Shown piece by piece: positions 1-8,805 of a stretch of DNA of 40,613 bases. Source of the stretch: Verrucomicrobiales bacterium. Its GTDB lineage: Bacteria > Verrucomicrobiota > Verrucomicrobiia > Verrucomicrobiales > V1-33. The stretch spans positions 1 to 40,613 of the forward strand of contig JAQGPJ010000095.1 in the NCBI GenBank assembly GCA_028293125.1. The letters are read 5' to 3'. Every line of letters begins with the position of its first letter. The first letter of the stretch is position 1. A program made the position numbers and the translations under genes. The notes below the pieces were generated by a model. That model saw only the letters and a program-made list of their open reading frames with translations. It ran no database searches and had not been told where the DNA came from.

Positions 1-23
1 TGTGCTCTCTCTTCGCTTGTGAG

Positions 24-84
24 GTGTCCGTAGGTTTTCAAAGGGGGGATAGGTTTGGTCACCACTCCCTTCACCTGCGGACAC
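24..84. other. Long imperfect hairpin, possible structured RNA
   Basis: GTGTCCGTAGG (24-34) pairs with CCTGCGGACAC (74-84) over 11 bp with one G-U wobble. Inside the loop AAGGG (41-45) can pair with CCCTT (67-71), giving an elongated two-part stem. It lies near the window edge, so whether it is a leader, a terminator of an upstream gene or chance cannot be decided. No T-tract follows. No known RNA family was recognised. Confidence 0.3.
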
Positions 85-275
85 TCTCATGTCATCCCCG
101 TTCGGCTTGGAACTTGAAACCGCCGGCGCTTTCCGGTTTTCAGTTTTGATTTCGGTGTTGGAGTCACTCCAGTGGATGCGTATTGATTGAGGAAAACAAA
201 CTCCGTTTTATTTCTCCAAAACCCAAGTCTGGCCTGCCCTTCCAGCTTTTCCACACCATTCCCATCCGATCCGCC

Positions 276-470
276 ATGCTGAGTTCTGCATTGTTTCTTG
301 CTGAGAGTTATCCCGTTGCCCAGAGCGGGGTGACTCTGGGAGCCGCCTTGGCCATTGTCTGCTCGTGGCAGCGGAACCGCTCCATTCTGTGGGCCATTCT
401 GGCGGGGATTTTCTCGTGGATCTATGTCATTTATTTCGCGCTCACCCGAACGCCTGATGAAAAAAGATAG
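276..470 (+). CDS. Small hypothetical membrane protein (64 aa)
   Basis: This is a short reading frame of unknown function. The ATG at 276 is preferred over the in-frame TTG at 183, because the extra N-terminal residues are polar and unremarkable. From 276 the protein has a moderately hydrophobic first segment (about residues 1-28) and a clear C-terminal membrane segment with aromatic residues (about 38-57), followed by a charged tail ending DEKR. A two-helix inner-membrane protein is the simplest reading. It lies 54 bases upstream of pdxJ on the same strand and could be co-transcribed with it. No family was recognised. Confidence 0.5.
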   Translation: MLSSALFLAESYPVAQSGVTLGAALAIVCSWQRNRSILWAILAGIFSWIYVIYFALTRTPDEKR

Positions 471-524
471 GGAGGCCCCTCCCTGTCCCGGCCCATCTCC
501 CTTTTCCCAAAATTATTTAATGTT

Positions 525-1274
525 ATGCTGGCACTTGGAGTGAACATCGATCACGTGGCGACGCTGCGGCAGGCGCGTTATGCGCTGATGCCAGAGGCGC
601 ACAATGCTGAACCCTTGCTGCTGGAGGCAGTGGCGGCCTGTGAAGAGGCGGGTGCCCACGGCATCACCATCCACCTGCGGGAGGACCGGCGGCATATTCA
701 GGATGCGGATGTGTATCAGATCCGCCAAGCGGTCAAAATCCATTTGAACTTGGAGATCGGCAACGCGCCGGAGATCGTGGAGATCGCCTGCCAGGTCCGC
801 CCGGACAGCGTCTGCCTGGTGCCGGAGAACCGTCAGGAGATCACCACGGAGGGTGGCTTGGATGTGGCGGGCCACGAGGCTGCGGTCGCCGCCACCACGG
901 CCCGGCTGCAGGAGCATGGCATCCGCGTCAGTCTTTTCATCGATCCCGATCCCGCGCAGGTGGAGGCCTCCGCCCGTGTGAAGGCGGACATGATCGAGCT
1001 GCATACCGGTGCCTACGCCAACACCCAGGGCGCGGAGCGTGAGGCCGAACTGCGCCGCCTCATCGCCGCCGGCCGGCAGGCCCGCGGCCTGGGGCTTCAG
1101 GTCAATGCCGGCCACGGCATCACCACCGCCAACCTGCCGCCGCTGCTGGACATCCCCGGCTTGGCGGAACTGAACATCGGCCACCACATCATCAGCCGTG
1201 CCATGCGGCTGGGACTGCGGGACGCCGTCCGGGAAATGCTCACCGCCATGCAGGCCGGTCCTTCAGGCTGCTGA
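525..1274 (+). CDS. pdxJ: Pyridoxine 5'-phosphate synthase PdxJ
   Basis: PdxJ condenses 3-amino-2-oxopropyl phosphate with 1-deoxy-D-xylulose 5-phosphate to make pyridoxine 5'-phosphate, the last ring-forming step of the DXP-dependent vitamin B6 pathway in the cytoplasm. The 249-residue length is normal for this TIM-barrel enzyme. Diagnostic motifs are present: GVNIDHVATLR near the N-terminus, GITIHLREDRRHI around residues 45-57, the CLVPE segment with the following E-rich strand near residue 100, the ELHTGAYA phosphate-site region near 160, and NAGHG followed by the C-terminal ELNIGH motif. The ATG at 525 gives the expected N-terminus. No strong Shine-Dalgarno sequence is visible, which is common in this group. 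The gene appears intact. Confidence 0.97.
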   Translation: MLALGVNIDHVATLRQARYALMPEAHNAEPLLLEAVAACEEAGAHGITIHLREDRRHIQDADVYQIRQAVKIHLNLEIGNAPEIVEIACQVRPDSVCLVPENRQEITTEGGLDVAGHEAAVAATTARLQEHGIRVSLFIDPDPAQVEASARVKADMIELHTGAYANTQGAEREAELRRLIAAGRQARGLGLQVNAGHGITTANLPPLLDIPGLAELNIGHHIISRAMRLGLRDAVREMLTAMQAGPSGC

Positions 1275-1365
1275 TTCCACCCCTTCTCTCTGCGGTTCCT
1301 TCCGCCATAACAAGGCCCGGCCCGGTTTCCGTCCGCCTTTTCCCACTCCTGAAAAAACCTGCTCC

Positions 1366-1590
1366 ATGTCCCCTGAATCCTATCCGGAAGAGGAGGCCTT
1401 CGCGCGCTCCAGCGCCGGCAGCTATTACCGCGAGTTTCTTGAGGACCACGAGGAGTTGATGCGCCACAAATGGCTGATGAGCGAGAAGGCCGGTCACGAT
1501 GTGGGGCTTGAGGCCGCCCTGATGGATTGGGTCATCCACCACCGCGCCGCCTTCCACCGTCAGCGCGCCAGCCGCCGGGCGGAGCCCTGA
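1366..1590 (+). CDS. Small hypothetical protein with an RHKWLMSEKAG motif (74 aa)
   Basis: This acidic-to-basic small soluble protein lies 91 bases downstream of pdxJ. The ATG at 1366 begins a frame of 74 residues; upstream extension in the same frame overlaps pdxJ and is unlikely to be used. The central part reads as a helical segment with the pattern YYREFLEDHEELMRHKW, then MSEKAGHDVG and DWVIHHRAAF. I have an impression of similar short proteins in other bacteria with an RHKW...SEKAG...DW core, but I cannot name a family with certainty. No membrane segment or signal peptide is present. The function is unknown. Confidence 0.6.
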   Translation: MSPESYPEEEAFARSSAGSYYREFLEDHEELMRHKWLMSEKAGHDVGLEAALMDWVIHHRAAFHRQRASRRAEP

Positions 1591-1762
1591 CAGCTTCCTT
1601 GTAAGCACTCCCGCCCCAGAACCAAATCCAGCCGCTGTGTCTTTAGGATGACCGCAGACTGACTGCGATTCAACCGCCGCGCGGCCAAGGTGAAGCTCCC
1701 GCTTTCGGCCACAGTCAGAAAACAGCGAACGGGACTGAGGCCGGGATCGGGAATTTTCCTCC

Positions 1763-2812
1763 ATGAGGGCTCATCATTGTTCGAATGACATCAAGCCATT
1801 TGTGTTTTCAATCGGGGTAATGAGGTTGGGAGGTGAGCAGCATTTACCCCCGGGCATCCCTCGGCAATGCCTGACCGCCGATTTCAGCCTGATCGTGGCG
1901 CTTATACCCAGTGCCTGCTCAACGGTCCGCAAAAGCAATACCCTCATTCCGGAAGCCGGGGACAGCGGCATCCGACTTCAGATTTTTCTGGATGGGAAAG
2001 GATTGGGACCGGGTGTTGCCGATGGCCGGAATGGGGAGTTCACTAGGAAAGCCCTCTATCTCTACAGGCAATCCCGCGGTCTGCCGCCATCCTTCGAACC
2101 GGACACCCGCTACATCCGTCCTTATACCGTTTACACCGTCACGGACAGTGATGCGGGCGCGCTGGGGGCCATGGCTGAATCACCGCAGGAGCTCGCCAAA
2201 CAGGAGAAACTGCCTTACATCAGGCTCAGCGAGTTCATCGGGGAGCGCTTCCACACGACGGAGGTGTTTTTGCAGGAACTGAATCCGGGAGTGGCCCTGA
2301 ACCGCATCCTGGCAGGAACAGTCCTGCGTGTCCCGAATGTCCGGCGGTCCTTCAGCTTCAAGCAATTTCCCTCCGGCTATCCCGCCGCCTTGGAATCCAG
2401 CGGCGGAGAGCGGAGAGTCGTGGTGGACACAGCATTACGCATGCTCAGGGTGCTGGACGCGGACAGGCTCATCGCGGCTTTTCCCATCACTTCCGGTTCG
2501 ACGGAGCATCCTGCACCCCTTGACTCTTGGAGAGTGGTGGGGCGGTTCTATCGCCTTGGTATCGATATGATGAAGGCGTGCTGAAGCGAGGGGAGCGCAC
2601 GGATGTGTTTTACCATTTGCCACCGGGTCTAAACAGCCCGGTTGGGATTTTGTGGGCGGGCTTGAACCGCCCCGGCGTAGGGATTCATGGAACCAGTTCC
2701 CCGGAAACCATCGGTCGCGCTGGAAGTCATGGCTGCATCCGGCTGGCAAACTGGGATGCGGCCACGCTTCACACCCTGATCGGCAAAGGCAACCCAAGTC
2801 ACGATTCAGTGA
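1763..2812 (+). pseudogene. L,D-transpeptidase (YkuD/ErfK type) broken by two compensating frameshifts
   Basis: Intact homologues cross-link peptidoglycan in the periplasm with a catalytic cysteine. The first frame (to a stop at 2582-2584) carries a possible lipoprotein-like hydrophobic stretch ending in PSAC near 1915, a peptidoglycan-binding-like segment (RLQIFLDGKGLGPG), and the first strands of the YkuD fold (RRVVVDTALRMLRV, ITSGS). The rest of the fold lies in the -1 frame from about 2540: PWYRYDEGVL, GIHGT (His at 2686-2688) and SHGCIRL with the catalytic Cys at 2734-2736. One missing G in the run 2539-2542 would join them as WRVVGAVLSPWY. An extra A at 2791-2792 then returns the frame, ending TQVTIQ and TGA at 2810-2812. 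The N-terminal start is uncertain (ATG 1763 or 1820). It is either a recent pseudogene or two sequencing errors. Confidence 0.8.
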
Positions 2813-3038
2813 GTCAGGGTCAATCCGGGCCTGCGGATGGTCATCAAAATCTCCAGGCTCTACCAGATAAAACGCTGAATTCAATTCCTCCTGATCAAAT
2901 TCACATTTGACGAGTATGAATTAATTGTCCATTGGCATGCATGGCGTGGCGGGGCTTCTCCAAGCCGCACTTCAATGCTCGGCTTTCCGCTCCCCTTCCG
3001 GCCTCTCCTCGTCCACCACTCCACCTCCCATCAACGCC

Positions 3039-3236
3039 ATGAGCACCACCCCCGAAGAACAGGCCGCCTCCGACTGGCTGGTTGTTGTCCGCGAAAAAGT
3101 CTCCTCCATGCGGTTCGGCTCGGTACAGATCACCGTTCACGACGGCCGCGTCACGCAGGTTGAATCCAATGAGAAGACCCGCATCGCCCCCGACCGCACG
3201 GAGTCCGCGGTGCCGGGCTCCAAGCTGAAAAAATAA
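3039..3236 (+). CDS. YezD family protein (DUF2292), 65 aa
   Basis: This is a small soluble protein of the YezD/DUF2292 family. The family core is plain: a helix (DWLVVVREKVSSM), then RFGSVQITVHDGRVTQVES, where the beta-hairpin around GSVQITVHDGRVTQ is the signature. The ATG at 3039 is chosen because the family starts just before this helix; the longer frame from 2925 adds a low-complexity stretch. The biochemical function is not established. In some bacteria relatives lie near sulfur- or metal-assimilation genes, but no such neighbour is seen here. The tail (SAVPGSKLKK) is basic and probably flexible. Confidence 0.85.
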   Translation: MSTTPEEQAASDWLVVVREKVSSMRFGSVQITVHDGRVTQVESNEKTRIAPDRTESAVPGSKLKK

Positions 3237-3598
3237 GTGGGGGGGGGATTTTTCCCATGCTGACGGGAGGCATCAGCATCGAATCAAATTCCCTAAATTA
3301 AATCATACTTAATTTGTAGAATTTAGTTGCCATCCGCCGGACATGAGGCATTTTCTTCCCAGCCTCAGGCAGCATGACCGGAACACCGCGCCGGAATGCA
3401 CCCCGGCGGATCGGAGCGCCCGGATCAGCGGCATTGGACCTGATCGCTTTTCCTGTCCACCCATCCTTCGATTGACCGGGCTTTTTCACGGAAAGCGGTG
3501 CGCCCGGAGGAACTCCATCCGCGTACCCCACCAATGCTGCCGTGCAGGGACACGGCTTGATCAGTCCACCTGAAAACCAAAACCGGAATCCAAACGCC
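3237..3598. other. Gene-free spacer with G9 run and inverted repeats
   Basis: No convincing gene is seen here. Just after the YezD stop there is a run of nine G (3239-3247) followed by ATTTTT. ATGCTGA (3257-3263) and TCAGCAT (3273-3279) form a 7-bp hairpin with a 9-base loop. CTAAATT (3293-3299) and AATTTAG (3320-3326) form a second inverted repeat in an AT-rich patch that could hold a promoter for the small downstream frame. Confidence 0.4.
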
Positions 3599-3826
3599 AT
3601 GCGCACATCCCAAAATCAGCCCCTTGGATACAAAAACATTTCCGCTGATGCCGCTCCTCCCGCCCGACGCTCCGGAGGGCAGCGGATTTCCCGGGAGGAC
3701 CGTATTTTCCGGCACATTCTGCCCAGCTCCCGGGTGGCCATCGGCGATTTCCTTCCGGATTCCGCCAACGACTGGGAGATCCAGATCCTGCGGGAGGGTG
3801 ATCTTCTCAGCCCGCTGAGCGTCTGA
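3599..3826 (+). CDS. Hypothetical protein (75 aa)
   Basis: The function is unknown and no family was recognised. The ATG at 3599 follows an AACGCC context like that of the neighbouring YezD gene. The N-terminal 30 residues are polar and rich in Q, P, A and R. The C-terminal half (ISREDRIFRHILPSSRVAI, then DWEIQILREGDLLSPLSV) looks like a small folded domain with alternating hydrophobic residues. There is no membrane segment. A strong hairpin followed by a T-run (3950-4020) lies downstream on the same strand and could end its transcript. Support is moderate at best. Confidence 0.4.
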   Translation: MRTSQNQPLGYKNISADAAPPARRSGGQRISREDRIFRHILPSSRVAIGDFLPDSANDWEIQILREGDLLSPLSV

Positions 3827-3920
3827 ATCCACCTTGGCGCTGGCTCCAGCCACGGGCGGCACCATTCAAATTTTCCACAGGGACACAAATGCCCCGGTGT
3901 GAACACCGCCGGATGCGGAT

Positions 3921-3949
3921 TTAAAAAATTGTATTCGTGAGGAGAATAC
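3921..3949 (-). terminator. Rho-independent terminator for the minus-strand DUF1501 unit
   Basis: Read on the minus strand, GTATTC and GAATAC (3931-3936 and 3944-3949) form a 6-bp stem with a 7-base loop, followed by AATTTTTTAA. It lies about 120 bases beyond the DUF1501 stop, on the expected side. The stem is short, so efficiency is uncertain. Confidence 0.6.
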
Positions 3950-4020
3950 GGAAGGCGGCGGGACATATCTGTATGACCGGTTGTGGTGCCCGGCCTGTTC
4001 CCGCCGCCTTCCATTTTTTG
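3950..4020 (+). terminator. 14-bp perfect stem with a T6 tail
   Basis: GGAAGGCGGCGGGA (3950-3963) is exactly complementary to TCCCGCCGCCTTCC (3999-4012), with a 35-base loop and T6 at 4014-4019. On the plus strand this is a plausible terminator for the small gene ending at 3826. Transcripts from the minus strand would also contain the stem just before the smaller hairpin. The long loop is unusual. Confidence 0.55.
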
Positions 4021-4069
4021 TTATTCATCAGCGGCGCCGGCGGCCTGAGGGCTGACACCGGAACCGGAA

Positions 4070-5536
4070 TCAGGCCAGCACAGACGGCACCACGTGGCCG
4101 TGCACATCCGTCAGGCGGAAGCGGCGGCCTTGGAAAAAATACGTCAGGCGCTCATGGTCGATGCCCATCAGGTGCAGCATGGTGGCGTGGAGGTCATGCA
4201 CATGCACCCCGTCCCGGGCCACGTTGTAGCTGAACTCATCCGTCTCCCCGACCACCGTGCCGCCTTTGGCTCCGCCGCCGGCCATCCAGACGGTGAAGCA
4301 CCGCGGGTGGTGGTCGCGGCCATAACCGTCCGGCGTCAGTTTTCCCTGGGAGTAAGCGGTGCGGCCGAATTCCCCACCCCAGACCACCAGTGTGTCCTCC
4401 AGCATGCCCCGCTGCTCCAGATCCCGCAGCAGGCCCGCGCTGGCGTGGTCGGTTTCCCGGCACTGGCCGCTGATGCCGCTTTTCAGGGAGCCGTGCTGGT
4501 CCCAGCCTTGGTGATAGAGCTGGATGAACTTCACGCCGCGCTCCGCCAGCCGGCGCGCCAGCAGGCAGTTGGCGGCAAAGCTGCCCGGCTTGTCCACATC
4601 CGGGCCGTAGAGGGCTTTGACGGATTCCGGCTCCGTCTTCGTATCCGTCGCCTCCGGGACGGACAGCTGCATGCGGGCCGCCATTTCGTACTGGGCGATG
4701 CGGGTGTTGATCTCATCATCCGCCGTGGCGGAGACCTGGGCCTCGTGCATCTCCCGCAGCCCGTCCAGCACCTGCCGCCGGGCTTCAGCATCAACGCCGG
4801 CGGGATTGCCCAGATACAGCACCGGATCCTTGCCGCCACGGAACTGCACCCCCTGATGCCGCGAAGGCAGGAACCCGCTGCCCCAGAGCCGGGAATACAG
4901 CGGCTGGTCCGGCGGCTTGCGGGTGATGAGCACCACAAAGTTGGGCAGATTGGCGTTGTCGGTTCCAAGACCGTAGGAAACCCATGACCCGATGCAGGGA
5001 CGACCGGAAATCTGGGACCCGGTCTGGAGGAAAGTGATCGCGGGATCGTGGTTGATCGCCTCCGTGAAGACACTGTTGATCACGCACAGGCGGTCCACCA
5101 CCTCCGCCGTCCGGGGCAGCAGGTCGCTGACCCAAGTGCCGGACCGGCCATGCTGTTTGAACCCGCAGAAGGGAGCGGCCAGCGGCAGCCGGGCCTGATT
5201 GCCGGACATGCCGGTGAGCCGCTGGCCCTTGCGCACGGAATCGGGCAGATCCTCCCCATGCCGGCGGATCAGCTCCGGTTTGTAATCCCAGGTCTCTGTC
5301 TGGGAGGGGCCGCCACTTTGGAAGAGATAGATCACCCGCTTGGCCCGCGCCGGAAAATGCAGGCCGTCCAGCACGCCGTGCATGGTTTCTGCCCCGGCCG
5401 CCTGCTCCCGCATCAGCAGCTGGCCCAGCGCAGCGCCGCCCAGTCCCATGCCGACACGGCCCAGCAACTGGCGGCGGCTGAGGTGGCCGGCGGGCAGCGG
5501 GCCGGTGCAGAGAGGGAGTGATGGTTTCATGTTCAC
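4070..5536 (-). CDS. DUF1501 family Tat-exported protein
   Basis: DUF1501 proteins are exported proteins with a sulfatase/alkaline-phosphatase-like fold, abundant in Planctomycetes and Verrucomicrobia; the exact reaction is not known. At the N-terminus SRRQLLGRVGMGL (residues 20-32) followed by a small hydrophobic stretch fits a twin-arginine signal. After this come the typical YLFQSGGPSQTETWDYKP, ITFLQTGSQ, GVKFIQLYHQGWDQHG, VVWGGEFGRT and GRDHHPRCFTVWMAGGG motifs, with the Asp/His/Glu residues that would hold metal in this superfamily. At 488 residues it is full length. It begins 58 bases after the end of the DUF1553 gene on the same strand, so the two probably form an operon. The family pair often co-occurs; a shared role in degrading a polymer is a common inference, not shown here. 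Confidence 0.95.
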   Translation of the reverse strand: MNMKPSLPLCTGPLPAGHLSRRQLLGRVGMGLGGAALGQLLMREQAAGAETMHGVLDGLHFPARAKRVIYLFQSGGPSQTETWDYKPELIRRHGEDLPDSVRKGQRLTGMSGNQARLPLAAPFCGFKQHGRSGTWVSDLLPRTAEVVDRLCVINSVFTEAINHDPAITFLQTGSQISGRPCIGSWVSYGLGTDNANLPNFVVLITRKPPDQPLYSRLWGSGFLPSRHQGVQFRGGKDPVLYLGNPAGVDAEARRQVLDGLREMHEAQVSATADDEINTRIAQYEMAARMQLSVPEATDTKTEPESVKALYGPDVDKPGSFAANCLLARRLAERGVKFIQLYHQGWDQHGSLKSGISGQCRETDHASAGLLRDLEQRGMLEDTLVVWGGEFGRTAYSQGKLTPDGYGRDHHPRCFTVWMAGGGAKGGTVVGETDEFSYNVARDGVHVHDLHATMLHLMGIDHERLTYFFQGRRFRLTDVHGHVVPSVLA

Positions 5537-5594
5537 GGCTTTTAATTTTCTATCTCTGTTCTGTTCCGTTGTATGCGTATGCGGCTCACCGGCC

Positions 5595-8500
5595 TTACCT
5601 CACGGTGACAAACTCATCATAGCTCATCAGCATCTGGGCGACACTGGTCTCCGCAGCCAGCAGCACCGGGTCCACGCTCCCCGGCACTGGAGTGGCTCCG
5701 GTCGCAGTGAAGGCTTTGGCGGCATCCGGACGGGCCGCGTACCAGTCCACCTGCCGGGCACGGAGGCGCAGCATCAGAGCCATCTCCTCCGGCTCCGGAC
5801 GGCGGGAGATCAGGCTGGTGAAAACCCGCTCCATCCGCTCCTTCAGCGGCCGGCCGGATGCCAGCCCGCGCTGCGCCAGCACCCGCGCGGCCTCAATGAA
5901 CTGGATGTCGTTCAGCAGCACCAGGGCCTGCAGGGGGGTGTTGGTGATTTCCCGCTTCACGGCGCAGACCTCGCGGGACTGGGAATCGAAGGTCAGCATG
6001 TTCGCCGGCGGCACCGTGCGCTTGATGAAGGTGTAAAGGCTGCGGCGGTAAAGCGCGTCGCCGGTGCCCTGATCATAACTGGCGCCGGTGCCGCTCTCCT
6101 CCCACAGTCCCGCCGGCTGATAAGGCTTCACGCTGGGACCGCCGAAGGTGGCCACCAGCAGGCCGCTGGCCGCGAGAGCGCGGTCACGCACCAGTTCCGC
6201 AGGCAGCCGGTGGCGGGGAAAGCGGGCCAGCAGCGCATTGCCGGGATCCCGCTCCCGCTGGTCCGCGGTGGCGGTGGAGGACCGGCGGTAGGCACCGCTC
6301 ATGACCATCAGGCGGCACAGCCGGCGGATGTCCCATCCATGCTCCTCAAAGTCCTTCGCCAGCCAGTCCAGCAGCTCCGGATGCGTGGGCAGCCGGCCCT
6401 GCATGCCGAAGTCATTGGTACTGGCCACCAGTCCCTGGCCAAAGAGCATCTGCCACAGGCGGTTCACATACACGCGGGCCGTCAGCGGCTGCCGGGGGCT
6501 GGTCATCCAATGCGCCAGGTCCAGACGGTTGGCCGGGGCGGGTTTCTCCCCGGCCCCCGCCTCTCCGGCCGGGGCCGCCGGCAGGGGCAGCAGACTGGCG
6601 GGAATGCCGGGACTCACCGGATCGCCGGGGCTGTCGTAAGCTCCGCGCACCCGCACCACCGAGGGACGGCGGGGTTTCATCTCCGCCATGGACATGATCT
6701 GGGGCTGGCTGTTGATCAGGGCGTTCTCCTCCCGACGCAGAGCGGCCAGCGCGGCAGCAGCCTCCCGGCTGGCGGTATCGGCATCCCGGATCCAAGCGGC
6801 CAGCGCGTCCGTCTCCGGCGCGGCGGCGGGTTTATGCCCAGCCAGTTCCCAGACTTCAGACGGGGTCAGCACCTGACCGAACAGCATCAGGTCATCCACC
6901 GCCCCGTCCCGGAATCCGGTGTCGCGGAACCGTCCCCCGATGGCCATATTGGCGCTGCCCAGGGTGCGGGTCAGATGGTCGCGGATGATCTCCGCCTCCA
7001 CTTTTTCCCCATTGAGATAAAGGGACACGCCCGCCGCGCGGCTGCCGCCATCGTAGGTGACCGCCACCTGTGACCAGTCACCGGGGGCCAGAGCCTTCCG
7101 GGCTTTGACCCGGATGGCGTCGCCAGGCCAGAAATGGATGAGCGAGAAAACCGGGAAGCCGTGGTCCAAGAGCAGTTCCCAGCCTTGGCTGGCGGCATCC
7201 TGCTCGGCGGCGCAGCGGTGCACGATCACCTGATGCGGGGCCAAGGCCGCCGGCTTCAGCCAGACGGACAGCGTGAAGGCATCCGTGCGCTCGAATGCCC
7301 CCGCCTGCCCTCCGCAGGACAGGCTGTTGTCACCGTCGAACTTCACCGCCTGCCCCCGCCTGCCCTCCACGGCGGCGGTGGCGTCGCCCAGACTCAGGGC
7401 ATCCTCCGGCTTGACCGAGGACACATATTTGCCCGCGGAGCGGTCATCAAAATCAAACACCGCCAGCGGCTTCGGCAGTTCCCCGGCCGCCGCGGCTGCC
7501 GCCGAGGCCGTCACGTTGGCGAACCGCTCCGCCGCCGCCTCCTGTGCGGCCCGTAGAACATGCTCCGCCGCTGCGATGCTCTCCTGCAGTTTCCGGTGCC
7601 TGGCCTCATTGTCCCCTTGGTAAAGGGTGGCGGCGGGCGTCGGCTCGGCATCGTTGAAATGCGCATAAAGTCCGAACTCGTCGATGTTGTCGAAGAAGGC
7701 CCCGATCCGGTAGTATTCCCGGATGGAGACCGGATCGTATTTGTGGTCGTGGCAGCGGCAGCACTCCAGCGTCAGCCCCAGCATGGCGGTGCCGAAAGTG
7801 TTCACTCGGTCCGCCACCCCTTCCAGCCGCATTTCCTCAGGCACACTGCCGCCCTCGTTGGTCAGACGGTGCAGGCGGTTGAAGGCGGTGGCCAGCCTGT
7901 CATCCTGGGTGCTGCCTGGCAGCAGATCGCCCGCCAACTGGGCGGTAATGAACCGGTCATAGGGCATGTTGGACCGGAAGGCCCGCAGCACCCAGTCGCG
8001 CCACGGCCAGAGATGGTTGGTGCGGTCGGCCTGATAGCCGTAAGTGTCCGCGAAGCGGGCCGCGTCCAGCCAGTCCAGCGCCAGCCGCTCGGCAAAGGCC
8101 GGCGACTCCAGCAGCCGGTCCACGGTTTGGGCATAAGCATCAGCCGGGTTGGAACTCCGCAGAAAGGCTTCCAACTCCTCCGGCGAGGGCGGCAGGCCGG
8201 TCAGGCCCAGGCTGACACGCCGCAACTGCTCCGCCTCACCGGCGTCCGGCGCGGGGGCCAGTCCTGCGGCATCCGCGCGGCTGGCCACAAAGGCATCGAT
8301 TTCATTCACCGCCCCGGCGCGCCAGGCCCCCGGCACCTCCGGCAACATGGCCTTCACCGGCGGCACGAAGGACCAGTGCGGCTCATACTTTGCGCCCTCC
8401 TGCACCCATTGCCTCAAAAGTGCCAGTTCAGCAGAGCTCACCGTCAGATGGCTGTCCGCCGGCGGCATTTTCTCATCGGTATCCGCAGTCTCCAGACGGC

Positions 8501-8747
8501 GGATCATCTCCGATGCCGGCGGATCGCCCGGCTTGATGGCGGCCATGCCGCTTTTGCCGCCGAGCAGGGCGGCATCCCGCTGGTCCAGCCGCAACGAGCC
8601 CTTTTGCTTGGCAACGTCGGGGCCGTGGCAGAAAAAGCAGCGGTCGGACAGGATAGGCCGGATGCTGAAGTTATAGCTCAGTTCCCCGGCGCGGATCTCC
8701 GCCGCCGTGGCCCCCAGCAAAATCAAAAATGGAAAAAGCCGTCGCAT
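5595..8747 (-). CDS. Planctomycete-type cytochrome c / DUF1549 / LamG / DUF1553 protein
   Basis: This is a large exported protein of the PSCyt1-PSD1 type. The start at 8747 (MRRLFPFLILLGATAAEIRAG) gives a good signal peptide; the longer frame to 8837 would run into the divergent gene. CFFCH (residues 37-41) is a c-type heme site, with a possible axial Met in DEKMPP near 94. DUF1549 follows (about 145-360: DWLDAARFADTYGYQ, CCRCHDHKYDP). A LamG/concanavalin-like insert lies at about 480-650 (GQAVKFDGDNSL, LYLNGEKVEAE). DUF1553 makes up the C-terminal part (about 750-1000: NRLWQMLFGQGLV, PTHPELLDWLA, PLQALVLLND). Electron-transfer or carbohydrate-related activity has been suggested for the family, but no function is established. 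It is the first gene of a likely operon with the DUF1501 gene and is divergent from the DUF5069 gene. Confidence 0.94.
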   Translation of the reverse strand: MRRLFPFLILLGATAAEIRAGELSYNFSIRPILSDRCFFCHGPDVAKQKGSLRLDQRDAALLGGKSGMAAIKPGDPPASEMIRRLETADTDEKMPPADSHLTVSSAELALLRQWVQEGAKYEPHWSFVPPVKAMLPEVPGAWRAGAVNEIDAFVASRADAAGLAPAPDAGEAEQLRRVSLGLTGLPPSPEELEAFLRSSNPADAYAQTVDRLLESPAFAERLALDWLDAARFADTYGYQADRTNHLWPWRDWVLRAFRSNMPYDRFITAQLAGDLLPGSTQDDRLATAFNRLHRLTNEGGSVPEEMRLEGVADRVNTFGTAMLGLTLECCRCHDHKYDPVSIREYYRIGAFFDNIDEFGLYAHFNDAEPTPAATLYQGDNEARHRKLQESIAAAEHVLRAAQEAAAERFANVTASAAAAAAGELPKPLAVFDFDDRSAGKYVSSVKPEDALSLGDATAAVEGRRGQAVKFDGDNSLSCGGQAGAFERTDAFTLSVWLKPAALAPHQVIVHRCAAEQDAASQGWELLLDHGFPVFSLIHFWPGDAIRVKARKALAPGDWSQVAVTYDGGSRAAGVSLYLNGEKVEAEIIRDHLTRTLGSANMAIGGRFRDTGFRDGAVDDLMLFGQVLTPSEVWELAGHKPAAAPETDALAAWIRDADTASREAAAALAALRREENALINSQPQIMSMAEMKPRRPSVVRVRGAYDSPGDPVSPGIPASLLPLPAAPAGEAGAGEKPAPANRLDLAHWMTSPRQPLTARVYVNRLWQMLFGQGLVASTNDFGMQGRLPTHPELLDWLAKDFEEHGWDIRRLCRLMVMSGAYRRSSTATADQRERDPGNALLARFPRHRLPAELVRDRALAASGLLVATFGGPSVKPYQPAGLWEESGTGASYDQGTGDALYRRSLYTFIKRTVPPANMLTFDSQSREVCAVKREITNTPLQALVLLNDIQFIEAARVLAQRGLASGRPLKERMERVFTSLISRRPEPEEMALMLRLRARQVDWYAARPDAAKAFTATGATPVPGSVDPVLLAAETSVAQMLMSYDEFVTVR

Positions 8748-8805
8748 CGCGGTAAACCATATCTGAAACCCACTGTGAAATCTTTCCAAATTCCTCTTTA
8801 ATCCC

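Noticed and set aside
5340-7073. Open frame of 577 codons on the plus strand
   Set aside because: It is antisense to the DUF1501 and DUF1553 genes and is Gly/Arg/Gln/His rich, typical of shadow frames in GC-rich DNA.
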